Shown here piece by piece: positions 1 to 7,052 of a DNA stretch of 64,000 nucleotides; the stretch's first letter is position 1, and the number at the start of each line of letters is the position of its first letter. The notes beneath the pieces are model-generated. The model saw nothing but the letters and a program-made list of their open reading frames with translations. It searched no databases and had not been told where the DNA came from. The position numbers were made by a program, and so were the translations under genes. The DNA is from Alkalispirochaeta americana (lineage in GTDB: Bacteria; Spirochaetota; Spirochaetia; DSM-27196; Alkalispirochaetaceae), in the NCBI RefSeq assembly GCF_900156105.1, contig NZ_FTMS01000016.1, positions 1 to 64,000 of the forward strand, in the 5' to 3' direction.

Positions 1-1
1 A

Positions 2-95
2 GGCAGCCAGTACTGCGCAACGACCTACCAGCGCGCGGTTGTCGCGCTGGGAATGAGACCCTCGATGTCCCGCAAAGGGAACTGCTACGACAACG
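2..95 (+). CDS. IS3-family transposase OrfB, exon 1 (5'-partial)
   Basis: Frame 2 encodes a DDE transposase segment with GSQYCATTYQRA and MSRKGNCYDN, hallmarks of the IS3 OrfB integrase core just upstream of the catalytic glutamate. The reading frame is cut after GAC AAC G at position 95 by the intron. Joining position 95 to 1943 regenerates the codon GCC and reads on as NAPVESFWGTLKEEL, so splicing would restore the gene exactly. The first part of the gene, including the first catalytic Asp, is outside the window. Confidence 0.88.
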
Positions 96-625
96 GTGTG
101 CCACGAACACCGAAAGGTGATGCTCCATGGGAGATGGGAGTTGTATGGCCTCCCGGAATCGGGTTGCAGGACCGGGTTCCAAACTACATCGAGCTGCCGA
201 GGTAAAGAGCCTCAAGGTAGTGAGCGTCGATGGAAAGGCGTCCGTTGGAGACGTCAAGTGAGAAATGAGAAGACGAACGGAAGTGAACCGCTGATGACGC
301 GTCGAAAAGCAATTCAACCGACATCAAAACCGAGCAGCGTTGTTGGCTCGGGACAAGCTCAGACGCTACCTGTTTACGGGCTGAGTGGTGTCCGGCGTGG
401 AGGCGGCGTGATCTCATTTCAGGCTCTCATGGGGAACGTGGGAACCTGTCGCTTCGATGGGAAGGGAGAAATCCGAAGGGGAAGCCCCCCGAAGGAGAAG
501 AGTACCGAGGCGAAGCACTGGGGCGGAGCAGCCCGTAGTAGCGGTGAAGCAATTGAAAGATTGCAGAGCGAAGGGGCTGCGTCATCTGGTCGAAGTTGTG
601 TGTCAACCCGCAAGGGGAGGAGCGC

Positions 626-1879
626 ATGAGTTCGACAAAAGCCTTTGAAATACCAAAGGCGCTGGTCTGGGAAGCCTATCTGGATGTGAAACGCAGTTCA
701 GGCGGCCCAGGGATCGACGGAGAGAGCATAGAGGAGTTCGAAGTTGATCTGAAGAACAACCTGTACAAGATCTGGAACCGGATGTCGTCGGGCAGCTACT
801 TTCCGTCAGCGGTGAGACTGGTTGAAATACCGAAAACCGATGGCGGACTCAGGCCGCTGGGCATCCCGACTGTTGCTGACCGCATAGCCCAAGGAGTAGT
901 CAAACGGTACCTGGAGCCAATCGTGGAGCCTGAGTTTCACGAGAACTCCTATGGGTATCGTCCGGGACGATCAGCGCTGGATGCAATAGCACAGGCGCGC
1001 GAACGTTGCTGGAGAGATGACTGGGTGCTTGACCTGGATATCAGCAAGTTCTTCGACACGCTCGATCATGCATTAGTGCTACGGGCTGTGGAGAGATTCA
1101 CGACGTGCAAGTGGGTACTTCTGTACATAGGTCGGTGGCTACGAGCCGACGTGCAGTTGTCTAACGGAACGGTGCAGACACGGGAGAAGGGAACACCACA
1201 AGGTGGAGTGATCAGTCCGCTCCTTGCCAACATCTTTCTGCATTTGGGGTTTGACCAATGGATGAAGGAGAACTATCCGAACGTCCACTTCGAACGGTAT
1301 GCCGACGATATCGTTGTGCATTGCCGCTCGCTGAAGCAGTTGGAATGGATCAGAGGGAAGATCGAAACGCGATTAGCGCGATGTCGGCTCACCCTGAACA
1401 CGGCGAAAACGCGAATTGTGTACTGCAAGGATACGCGACGAAAGGAAAATTGGCCCTGCAAAAGTTTCGACTTTCTGGGGTACACCTTCCGGCCACGGTC
1501 GGCGCGAGACCATTGTGGAGAGTTTTTTGTGAGCTTCAGCCCTGCGATAAGTCGAAAGGCCGCTAAAGCGCTACGACAGAAAGTGCGCCGAGAATGGCGG
1601 TTGCAGACCCGCACCCATTTGAGTCTTGAGGAATTGGCACGTCGCCTGAATCCGGTAATTTCGGGTTGGATGAACTACTATGGACGTTTCAGAAGATCGG
1701 AGCTTCACTCTGTGTTGGATCATGTCAACAAGGCGTTAGCCAGTTGGGCAAGGAGAAAGTTCAAGCGGCTACAACGGCGCAAGACCCGTGCGCATGCATG
1801 GTTAAAAGGTTTGGCGCGTCGGAGTCCACACCTGTTTGCTCACTGGAGGTATCAAGCTTGGATGACAAGAGCCGTATGA
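626..1879 (+). CDS. ltrA: Group II intron reverse transcriptase/maturase
   Basis: This is the intron-encoded protein that helps the intron RNA fold and splice and copies it during retrohoming; it has 417 residues. The RT fingers/palm are present, with the motif RYADDIVVHC (YADD at residues 225-228) and upstream LDLDISKFFDTLDH and GTPQGGVISPLLANIFL. The maturase X/GIIM domain follows, with the hallmark LNPVISGWMNYYG. No HNH endonuclease domain follows, so it should be of the endonuclease-free type that uses nicks or replication forks. The ATG at 626 is chosen because AGGGGAGG lies just upstream; an in-frame ATG at 596 has none. The stop codon lies inside domain V, so the ORF runs into the ribozyme core. 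Confidence 0.93.
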   Translation: MSSTKAFEIPKALVWEAYLDVKRSSGGPGIDGESIEEFEVDLKNNLYKIWNRMSSGSYFPSAVRLVEIPKTDGGLRPLGIPTVADRIAQGVVKRYLEPIVEPEFHENSYGYRPGRSALDAIAQARERCWRDDWVLDLDISKFFDTLDHALVLRAVERFTTCKWVLLYIGRWLRADVQLSNGTVQTREKGTPQGGVISPLLANIFLHLGFDQWMKENYPNVHFERYADDIVVHCRSLKQLEWIRGKIETRLARCRLTLNTAKTRIVYCKDTRRKENWPCKSFDFLGYTFRPRSARDHCGEFFVSFSPAISRKAAKALRQKVRREWRLQTRTHLSLEELARRLNPVISGWMNYYGRFRRSELHSVLDHVNKALASWARRKFKRLQRRKTRAHAWLKGLARRSPHLFAHWRYQAWMTRAV

Positions 1880-1902
1880 GTCGAGAGGCTCACGTACGGT
1901 TC
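1869..1902 (+). ncRNA. Group II intron domain V (catalytic hairpin)
   Basis: A 34-nt hairpin begins GAGCCGTATGAG and ends CACGTACGGTTC, the classical domain V form with a short terminal loop and a bulge on the 3' side. It is followed by a G/C-rich domain VI hairpin (gcgtggtgg / cccaccgcgc) and the intron end. The maturase stop codon TGA (1877-1879) is embedded in its 5' strand. Confidence 0.9.
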
Positions 1903-1942
1903 TGTGAGAGCGTGGTGGTGAAATCCCACCGCGCTACTCGAC

Positions 1943-2142
1943 CCCCAGTGGAAAGTTTCTGGGGCACACTAAAGGAGGAGTTAGTCTATCACCGTCGGTT
2001 TCGGACCCGGTTTGAGGCCCAGGCAGCTATCCAGGAATACATTGAGGTATTCTACAACCGCATGCGTCGTCATTCGGCTCTCGGAAACCTCGCTCCGGCG
2101 ATCTTCGCCGAAAACTATTTCTCAGAAAGGAGATCCGCATAG
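1943..2142 (+). CDS. IS3-family transposase OrfB, exon 2 (3' end)
   Basis: This encodes the C-terminal DDE core and tail: VESFWGTLKEEL with the catalytic Glu, then YHRRFRTR, YIEVFYNRMRRHSALG and the usual IS3 ending around LAPAIFAENY. It is in frame with exon 1 only after intron removal. The stop TAG is at 2140-2142, about 27 nt before the putative IS end. Confidence 0.88.
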
Positions 2143-2169
2143 ATCAAGCGGTCGTGTCCACTATTGACA

Positions 2170-2349
2170 GTACAGGCCAGGGTTACTCGGAAAGCTCCTA
2201 TGGAGGTCTTCGTACTCTCTATACTCTTGATACCATCTGTCAAGATTCTGCCGGGACGGATAACCCAACTCCCGAATGGTTGCCGCCGCTGATAGATCAT
2301 ACTGGATGTAGAGCTTCACCGCTCTCATTCTCTCTTCATACGAATACAC
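2170..2349 (-). pseudogene. Truncated IS3/IS150-type OrfA (helix-turn-helix) of a second IS
   Basis: About 58 residues of an IS OrfA start at MYSYEERMRAVKLYIQ with the helix-turn-helix LSAAATIRELGYPSRQNLDRW. GGAGGTAG lies upstream of the ATG. The coding sequence is cut at about 2170, where the end of the first IS begins; the last residues before the stop come from that junction. The C-terminal half of OrfA and all of OrfB are missing, so this is an IS remnant. Confidence 0.75.
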
Positions 2350-2424
2350 GGACTACCTCCTTCAGAATCTAGTCCAAGTTTTTGTCCGCACCCCCAGGCT
2401 CCAAACTACAACGGTGTCAACGAT
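2350..2424. repeat. Probable terminal region of the second, truncated IS
   Basis: This short stretch between the orfA start and the surE stop contains tccaagtttttgtccgcac and cccaggctcc, which look like an IS terminal repeat just upstream of an IS150-type orfA. The matching end is gone, so the boundary cannot be fixed. No gene is seen here. Confidence 0.4.
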
Positions 2425-3300
2425 TCAGACTTGAAGTACCCGCTGAGCCTCGATCATTGATGCGGTGCAATCGATGGTAAGCGGAGTCACCGCGATAACC
2501 CGGTCAACGGCGACCGCATAGCCGTCGTCGGCGGGGTCAAGCGAATGTGCGTCGGCTGCGATGTAGGTTCGGGATTCGCCGAGTCGCGTTCGGGACGAAG
2601 GCTTTTCGATGTGAAATCCGAGATAGCGGCTCATTGAAAGCCTGGTAAGCCGCTCCGGAGTTTCGTTCGGGCAGGGGTCGGGAATATCTACTTTGAGCAC
2701 GTCGAACGGACGGCGCCCGGGAGGTTGAGCAGCTAGGGATGGAGCAAGATCGAGGATTTTCCGAATCCATCGCTCAGCGACCCGGATGGTTTCACTCCAG
2801 TCGAGGTGGCCGTGGAAAAAGTGATTTTCAACGCCGGTCTGGCGCGACAGTGCGAGCGCAGGAATTCCCTGGGCGGCAGCCTGAAAGGCGGCGCCGAGCG
2901 TGCCCGACCCTCCGATATCCGTGCCGATGTTTTCCCCGTAGTTAATCCCGGAAACGACAAGGTCGGGTGTGCGACCATCACAGAGTACGGTTAGGGCGTG
3001 CTGACACACAAGCGCCGGACTGGCATCGATATGCCATGCGGTAAGCCGTCTGTTATCCGTGTTCGTTTCGGGAATCTCATACGGATGAAAATGATCGCGC
3101 TCGTTTCCGTTCATGCTTCTGCCGCGCGCAGTCTGCTGGTTTGTGGGTGCGGCGACGATAACCTCGCCGGCTCCATTCGCTCCCTTTGCGGCCGCAACGG
3201 CAGCTTCGGCTACCGCATGCAGACCAGGCGATTCTATTCCGTCATCATTGGTGACAAGTATCAGGGGCCGGCGTCCGGCCCTGTTTGCATTTTCGCTCAT
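2425..3300 (-). CDS. surE: 5'/3'-nucleotidase SurE
   Basis: A metal-dependent nucleotidase of 291 residues, expected to hydrolyse nucleoside 5'- or 3'-monophosphates in the cytoplasm. The N-terminal metal site ILVTNDDGI is present. The conserved SGINYGENIG loop and the GTLGAAFQAA segment follow. The ATG at 3300 (MSENAN) is preferred over one 18 nt upstream because GGAGAACC directly precedes it. The gene lies downstream of the phn-type transporter genes on the same strand, with a 143-nt gap containing a 7-bp hairpin. A C-terminal part of about 60 residues is more divergent. Confidence 0.92.
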   Translation of the reverse strand: MSENANRAGRRPLILVTNDDGIESPGLHAVAEAAVAAAKGANGAGEVIVAAPTNQQTARGRSMNGNERDHFHPYEIPETNTDNRRLTAWHIDASPALVCQHALTVLCDGRTPDLVVSGINYGENIGTDIGGSGTLGAAFQAAAQGIPALALSRQTGVENHFFHGHLDWSETIRVAERWIRKILDLAPSLAAQPPGRRPFDVLKVDIPDPCPNETPERLTRLSMSRYLGFHIEKPSSRTRLGESRTYIAADAHSLDPADDGYAVAVDRVIAVTPLTIDCTASMIEAQRVLQV

Positions 3301-3341
3301 GGTTCTCCATTTTCCCATAAAAAGTGTGACCGTTGTCGGGT

Positions 3342-3359
3342 AGCGGCCAGCGGGCCGCT
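3342..3359 (-). other. Intergenic hairpin between phnE and surE
   Basis: An inverted repeat agcggcc/ggccgct with a 4-nt loop. There is no U-tract immediately after it on the minus strand, so it is more likely an mRNA stability or attenuation element than a clean terminator. Confidence 0.4.
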
Positions 3360-3443
3360 GTTCACAAGATCTGCCAACGCGCGCTGTTTATCACTATACA
3401 TATGTAGGCGTAGGAGCCCGTGCCGCGATCATTAGCGCCACCG

Positions 3444-4217
3444 TCAAATTATCCGCTTGCGGATATAGGCGCTCGTATAGTCGATTGCGGTTACGGCAAC
3501 AATAACCGCGAGAAGCGACATTCCCACGACAGGCCAGCGGCGGAACTGCAGGCTCTGGAGAAGAATGACACCAATTCCGCCGGCGCCGACAAGTCCGAGC
3601 ACCGTGGCATTGCGCAGGTTAAGCTCGAATCTGTACAGCGCAGTGGCTACAAACTCGGGAAGCACCTGCGGGAAAACGGCGTAAAGGAAAATCTCTGCAC
3701 CGTTTGCACCGCTCGACTGCAGCGCCTCAATTGGCCCCCGGTCGATATTCTCGACGATCTCCGAATTGAGTTTTCCGAGCATGCCTATAGAGTTCAGACC
3801 AATTGCCATGACCCCGGCCAGCGCTCCGGGACCGTAAGACGCGACAAAGAAAATTCCGAGGATGAGCTCTGGGAAGGTCCGTATCGCGTTGAGGATCTGC
3901 TTTGATATCCAGACGACAACGCCGGGTACACCAACGTTGTTGGCTGCAAGAAAGCTGATCGGAAACGTGAGTATCGCAGCGACGGTTGTTCCCATTATGG
4001 CAATCTGAATACTTTCAAGCATCGCGAGCGATGATTGAACGAGAAAGCTTGTATCCGGAGGGATCATCGCGGCCACGATCCGGCCGATAGTCGGTATGCC
4101 GGTTCGGATACGTTCGAGATTAATATTCATTCCGTCGGCAGCCCAAAGCAGGACCACCGCGAGAACGACAAGATTCCCGATAATTCGAATTTTTCTGGAA
4201 ACGGATTGATCGCTCAT
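3444..4217 (-). CDS. phnE: PhnE-type ABC transporter permease (second permease)
   Basis: An integral membrane permease of 257 residues for a phosphonate/phosphite/phosphate-ester importer. It has about five to six hydrophobic segments. Family hallmarks are FLAANN near residue 90, RTFPELILG, the cytoplasmic coupling loop (GPIEALQSSGANGAE) and ATVLGLVGAGGIG. Its ATG overlaps the stop of the upstream permease by 4 nt (ATGA), so the two are translationally coupled. It is about the same size as its neighbour and pairs with it, as in systems with two PhnE proteins. Confidence 0.9.
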   Translation of the reverse strand: MSDQSVSRKIRIIGNLVVLAVVLLWAADGMNINLERIRTGIPTIGRIVAAMIPPDTSFLVQSSLAMLESIQIAIMGTTVAAILTFPISFLAANNVGVPGVVVWISKQILNAIRTFPELILGIFFVASYGPGALAGVMAIGLNSIGMLGKLNSEIVENIDRGPIEALQSSGANGAEIFLYAVFPQVLPEFVATALYRFELNLRNATVLGLVGAGGIGVILLQSLQFRRWPVVGMSLLAVIVAVTAIDYTSAYIRKRII

Positions 4218-5017
4218 GTCAGCCTCTCCCGCATTCGGGTGCTCGTGTAATCAATGATCATAACGAACACAAACGTAATAAGTATTGTGGTCGCTGCATT
4301 TGCATAGCGAAACAGGTCGAGTGATGTCCTGAGCAATACACCGACTCCTCCTGCTCCTACAAGCCCGAGCACGGTTGACGCACGAATATTAATCTCGAAG
4401 ACATACAGGGTATAGCTTGCGTAGAACGAGAGCATCTGCGGAACAACGGCGAAGCGTATTACCTCCAGTTTGTTCGCACCGACCGCCTGCAGGGCTTCGA
4501 TGGGACCGTGATCAATGGCTTCAAGGCTTTCGCTCGCAAGTTTCGCAATGACAGCCGTTGAAAATATGGTCAGCGCGAGCATACCTGAAAATGCGCCGAG
4601 CCCTATGCCTGCGACCAGTATTGAGGCGTACAAAAGCTCAGGTATCGTACGAATGAAGTTCATGAACCCTTTCGCAAGGAAATAGAGAGGAGTATTTGTG
4701 TTGATGTTGTTCGCCGAAAACAGCGTAAGGGGAAAGGCTAAAATGCTTCCGACAAGGGTTGCGAGAACGGCAATCTGAACTGTCTCGAGAAGCGCGGGAA
4801 ACACCCGGGCTGTGTATCCCCAGTTCGGCGGAATCATTTCCCCGAGCAGGGAAAAAAACTGGGGCAACTCCCGGATAATCTCAAAGAGATTAAAACCGAT
4901 TCCGCGGGCGGCCCAGATGTATATTGCGGCGATCGCTGTGATCGCACCCGCCTTCTTGAGTTTCCCCTTCCAGAGAATAACCGGAGGGTTAGTCGTATGA
5001 CTAGAAACTTGCGGCAT
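4214..5017 (-). CDS. phnE: PhnE-type ABC transporter permease (first permease)
   Basis: A 267-residue membrane permease, paralogue of the following gene. It carries FSANNINTN, RTIPELLYASI, the coupling loop DHGPIEALQAVGANK and ASTVLGLVGAGGVG. The start overlaps the last 17 nt of phnC, and the stop overlaps the next permease start, giving a tight phnC-phnE-phnE order. Confidence 0.9.
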   Translation of the reverse strand: MPQVSSHTTNPPVILWKGKLKKAGAITAIAAIYIWAARGIGFNLFEIIRELPQFFSLLGEMIPPNWGYTARVFPALLETVQIAVLATLVGSILAFPLTLFSANNINTNTPLYFLAKGFMNFIRTIPELLYASILVAGIGLGAFSGMLALTIFSTAVIAKLASESLEAIDHGPIEALQAVGANKLEVIRFAVVPQMLSFYASYTLYVFEINIRASTVLGLVGAGGVGVLLRTSLDLFRYANAATTILITFVFVMIIDYTSTRMRERLT

Positions 5018-5789
5018 CTGAGTCCTCTCCTATCACGTCGTCATCGGTAATGGGACGTCCGTAGATCTCTTCAAACACATCGCTGGTCGCTTCACTCGTC
5101 GACCCGTCGAACACAAGCTCGCCATCGCGCAGGCCGATTATCCGATCGGCATACTCCAGCGCCATATCGATAAAGTGCAGATTCACCAGTGTCGTAATGT
5201 TGTCTTCACGGTTTATGCGCTTGAGATCGCGCATAACCGCATGGGACGTCGGAGGATCAAGCGACGCTACCGGTTCATCCGCCAGAATGATTTTCGGCTT
5301 TTGTGCCAGCGCCCGCGCAATACCGACGCGTTGCTGTTGTCCCCCCGACAAAGCATCGGCGCGAACAGCTGCCTTTTCGGGAATTCCCACGCGTTGCAGA
5401 CAGTCTAGCGCGATTTCCCTATCTGCTTTGGGGAACAGGCCTAACAGAGTTCGCCAGGTCGGTACATAACTGACACGCCCGGCCAGAACGTTTCGAAGTA
5501 CCGGTGATCGTTTTACCAGATTGAAGTTCTGGAAGATCATACCGACTTCACGACGAAGACGCTTCAAGGCGGTGCCGTTGGCACCGGTTATATCCTTGCC
5601 GTCGATATAAACCTTCCCGTCGGTTGGAGTTACAAGTCGGTTCACGCAGCGTAGCATGGTCGATTTGCCGGCACCACTGAGACCGACGACAACAACGAAC
5701 TCGCCCGGGTTAATGGTTATATTGAAATTCTTCAGTGCCTTCACTGAACCAGCAGCGTAGGTTACCGTGACATTTTCTAAAGTAACGAT
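5001..5789 (-). CDS. phnC: PhnC-type ABC transporter ATP-binding protein, apparent ATC start
   Basis: The ATPase of the importer. Walker A is GLSGAGKSTMLRC, the signature is LSGGQQQRVGIARAL, and Walker B is IILADEPVASLDP. The first ordinary start codon (GTG at 5744) would delete the first beta-strand. The in-frame upstream sequence encodes VTLENVTVTYAAGSVKAL, which is the normal PhnC N-terminus. An in-frame TGA lies at 5804-5802, and no ATG, GTG or TTG occurs between it and 5744. An ATC at 5789 has GAGGG nine nt upstream and gives 262 residues, the usual PhnC length. Initiation at ATC (or ATA at 5798) is inferred; a sequence error or a weak truncated protein are the alternatives. Confidence 0.85.
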   Translation of the reverse strand: MVTLENVTVTYAAGSVKALKNFNITINPGEFVVVVGLSGAGKSTMLRCVNRLVTPTDGKVYIDGKDITGANGTALKRLRREVGMIFQNFNLVKRSPVLRNVLAGRVSYVPTWRTLLGLFPKADREIALDCLQRVGIPEKAAVRADALSGGQQQRVGIARALAQKPKIILADEPVASLDPPTSHAVMRDLKRINREDNITTLVNLHFIDMALEYADRIIGLRDGELVFDGSTSEATSDVFEEIYGRPITDDDVIGEDSDAASF

Positions 5790-5895
5790 GGCAGCTATCC
5801 CTCAGTAATATTCTGATTCGGTACGAATCCCGGCCGCACCGACCACCACAGGCAACATCACCTTTGGCAGTCGGCGTACAACGAAAGTGGAAGCA

Positions 5896-5924
5896 CACGG
5901 AGAAGCGACATGTCGATCTCCGTG
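5896..5924 (-). other. Hairpin in the phnD-phnC intergenic region
   Basis: The outer stem is cacggaga/tctccgtg (5896-5903 with 5917-5924). It encloses a second self-complementary core, cgacatgtcg (5906-5915). It sits in the 163-nt gap between the binding-protein gene and phnC and has no U-tract. Such hairpins commonly protect binding-protein mRNA and lower downstream expression; that role here is inferred. Confidence 0.5.
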
Positions 5925-5952
5925 CCTCACTTCAAAGGTTTCCCGTAAATCT

Positions 5953-6837
5953 CTAGAAGTCGATGAACTCTTCCATCTCTGCGAATGTCTGGCGGACAAT
6001 GTTGTAGCGCTCGCTGTCGGCAGGGACAAATCCGGAGACGTTATAAAGGGTATTAAGAAGTTCCCGGCCTTCATCTGTTTCGCCGACCGCGACGAATGCG
6101 TTTTGAATTGCCCTTTTGAGTTCATCGGAAAGCCCCGGGCGTACCGCCACGCCGTCGTTAGGAATCGCTTCAGTGCGCGCGAGTATTTTCGTTTCCTCCA
6201 TGATGGTGGGGAACTCCACTACCAATTCTTTGCGAACATCTTCGAAACTGACTGCGACATCGACCTCACCAGTCATAACTGCGCTTACCGCTCCATCATG
6301 TGCGCCGGCGAAAAAATATTCGGCGAAATCCGTTTCCGGATCAATTCCGTTGTTCAGCAGGTCAACATACGGGAATAGATAACCGGATGCCGATGCCGGG
6401 TCGACAAAGGCCATGGTCCTTCCGTGCAGGTCCTCGAAATCTTCGATTCCGCTGTCTTTGCGGACCACGTACTGAGCGAAGTATTCGGACTCACCACGGC
6501 GAATGGAGTTCAGTATAATTTCGAGGCCATGCCGTTCTTCACCGAGAACAAGTGCAAATGGTCCAAAAATTCCAATATCCACGCGGCCGGTTCCCATTGC
6601 TTCAATGACACCGGTGAAGCTGGTTAATATGGTTCCTTCCACAGGCATGCCCAACTCTCCGGACAGCAGATCGGTCAGCGGATTAATCGATTGGATCATT
6701 CGCCCGACTTCCCGTGAGGGAACCATTCCAAGAACGAGACTTTCCGGATCTTCCTCCGACGCTTCCTGCTGGCCACCGCCGAATACCAGTGCGGCGGATG
6801 CGAGAAGCACGAGCACAAACAGTAATGCTTTTTTCAT
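5953..6837 (-). CDS. phnD: PhnD-type periplasmic phosphate/phosphite/phosphonate-binding protein
   Basis: The substrate-binding protein of the importer, 294 residues. The ATG at 6837 is chosen because AAGGAGA lies just upstream; an in-frame start 42 nt earlier lacks one. A signal peptide (MKKALLFVLVLLASAALVFG) leads into GGQQEA, with no lipobox cysteine, as is common in spirochaete binding proteins. The family signature FVDPASASGYLFP is present, with GPFALVLG and a C-terminal FAEMEEF. The substrate cannot be told from sequence; phosphonate, phosphite and phosphate esters are possible. Confidence 0.9.
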   Translation of the reverse strand: MKKALLFVLVLLASAALVFGGGQQEASEEDPESLVLGMVPSREVGRMIQSINPLTDLLSGELGMPVEGTILTSFTGVIEAMGTGRVDIGIFGPFALVLGEERHGLEIILNSIRRGESEYFAQYVVRKDSGIEDFEDLHGRTMAFVDPASASGYLFPYVDLLNNGIDPETDFAEYFFAGAHDGAVSAVMTGEVDVAVSFEDVRKELVVEFPTIMEETKILARTEAIPNDGVAVRPGLSDELKRAIQNAFVAVGETDEGRELLNTLYNVSGFVPADSERYNIVRQTFAEMEEFIDF

Positions 6838-6885
6838 GACAATCTCCTTTTTCTCGCCGGCAAGCGGCGAACGTGACATTAAGTA

Positions 6886-6914
6886 AGCGTACGCGGGTAT
6901 TCAGCACCTGTCAA
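6886..6914 (-). promoter_or_regulatory. Sigma70-type promoter of the phnD operon
   Basis: On the minus strand TTGACA (6914-6909), a 17-nt spacer and TACGCT (6891-6886). Transcription should begin near 6879, giving a leader of about 40 nt with a good Shine-Dalgarno before phnD. Confidence 0.7.
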
Positions 6915-6951
6915 CAAAAAGTTACGCAATTTCCAATATAGTTTACTTATT

Positions 6952-7000
6952 TTTACCATATTGCCGCCCAAAACCGGTAAATGGTAAACAATAACCGGTT
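6952..7000. promoter_or_regulatory. Candidate operator for the divergent RpiR-type regulator
   Basis: Two nested symmetric signals lie between the phnD and rpiR promoters. Tttaccat (6952-6959) and atggtaaa (6981-6988) form an 8-bp inverted repeat. The palindrome ACCGGT occurs twice (6973-6978 and 6994-6999), 21 bp apart, which puts both on the same helix face. That is the expected architecture for a dimeric or tetrameric regulator controlling both genes. Confidence 0.55.
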
Positions 7001-7014
7001 GTAAATTACTTTTC

Positions 7015-7043
7015 TTGACGATTTGCGAAAAAGACGGTACACT
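7015..7043 (+). promoter_or_regulatory. Sigma70-type promoter of rpiR, leaderless geometry
   Basis: TTGACG (7015-7020), a 17-nt spacer and TACACT (7038-7043). The ATG is at 7053, only 9 nt after the -10 box, so the mRNA should have a leader of 0-3 nt. No Shine-Dalgarno is possible. Confidence 0.7.
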
Positions 7044-7052
7044 GCGGTTGTT

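Larger units (their letters stand above)
96..1942 (+). mobile_element. Complete group II intron inside the IS3 transposase gene
   Basis: The 5' end is GTGTG at 96-100, matching the GUGYG consensus. The 3' end is AC at 1941-1942. The intron encodes a reverse transcriptase/maturase (626-1879), followed by domain V (1869-1902) and a domain VI-like hairpin (about 1908-1936). Removing exactly 96-1942 restores the transposase frame, which independently fixes both boundaries. Length is 1847 bp. The insertion falls three codons before the third catalytic acid (E of VESFWG), so transposase activity should depend on splicing. Nothing visible suggests the intron is inactive. Confidence 0.93.
1..2169 (+). 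mobile_element. IS3-family insertion sequence, left end outside window, interrupted by a group II intron
   Basis: The two transposase exons (2-95 and 1943-2142) flank a group II intron. The right end is placed at about 2169, where the sequence reads gtgtccactattgaca, ending in CA as IS3 elements do. That end abuts a truncated IS orfA on the other strand (2170-2349), so this element appears inserted in an older IS. The left end, orfA of this element and any target duplication lie outside the window. Confidence 0.8.

Noticed and set aside
96-629. Plus-strand reading frame in the 5' part of the intron
   Set aside because: It lies in the ribozyme domains I-IV, has no recognisable domain, and begins at the intron border GTG.
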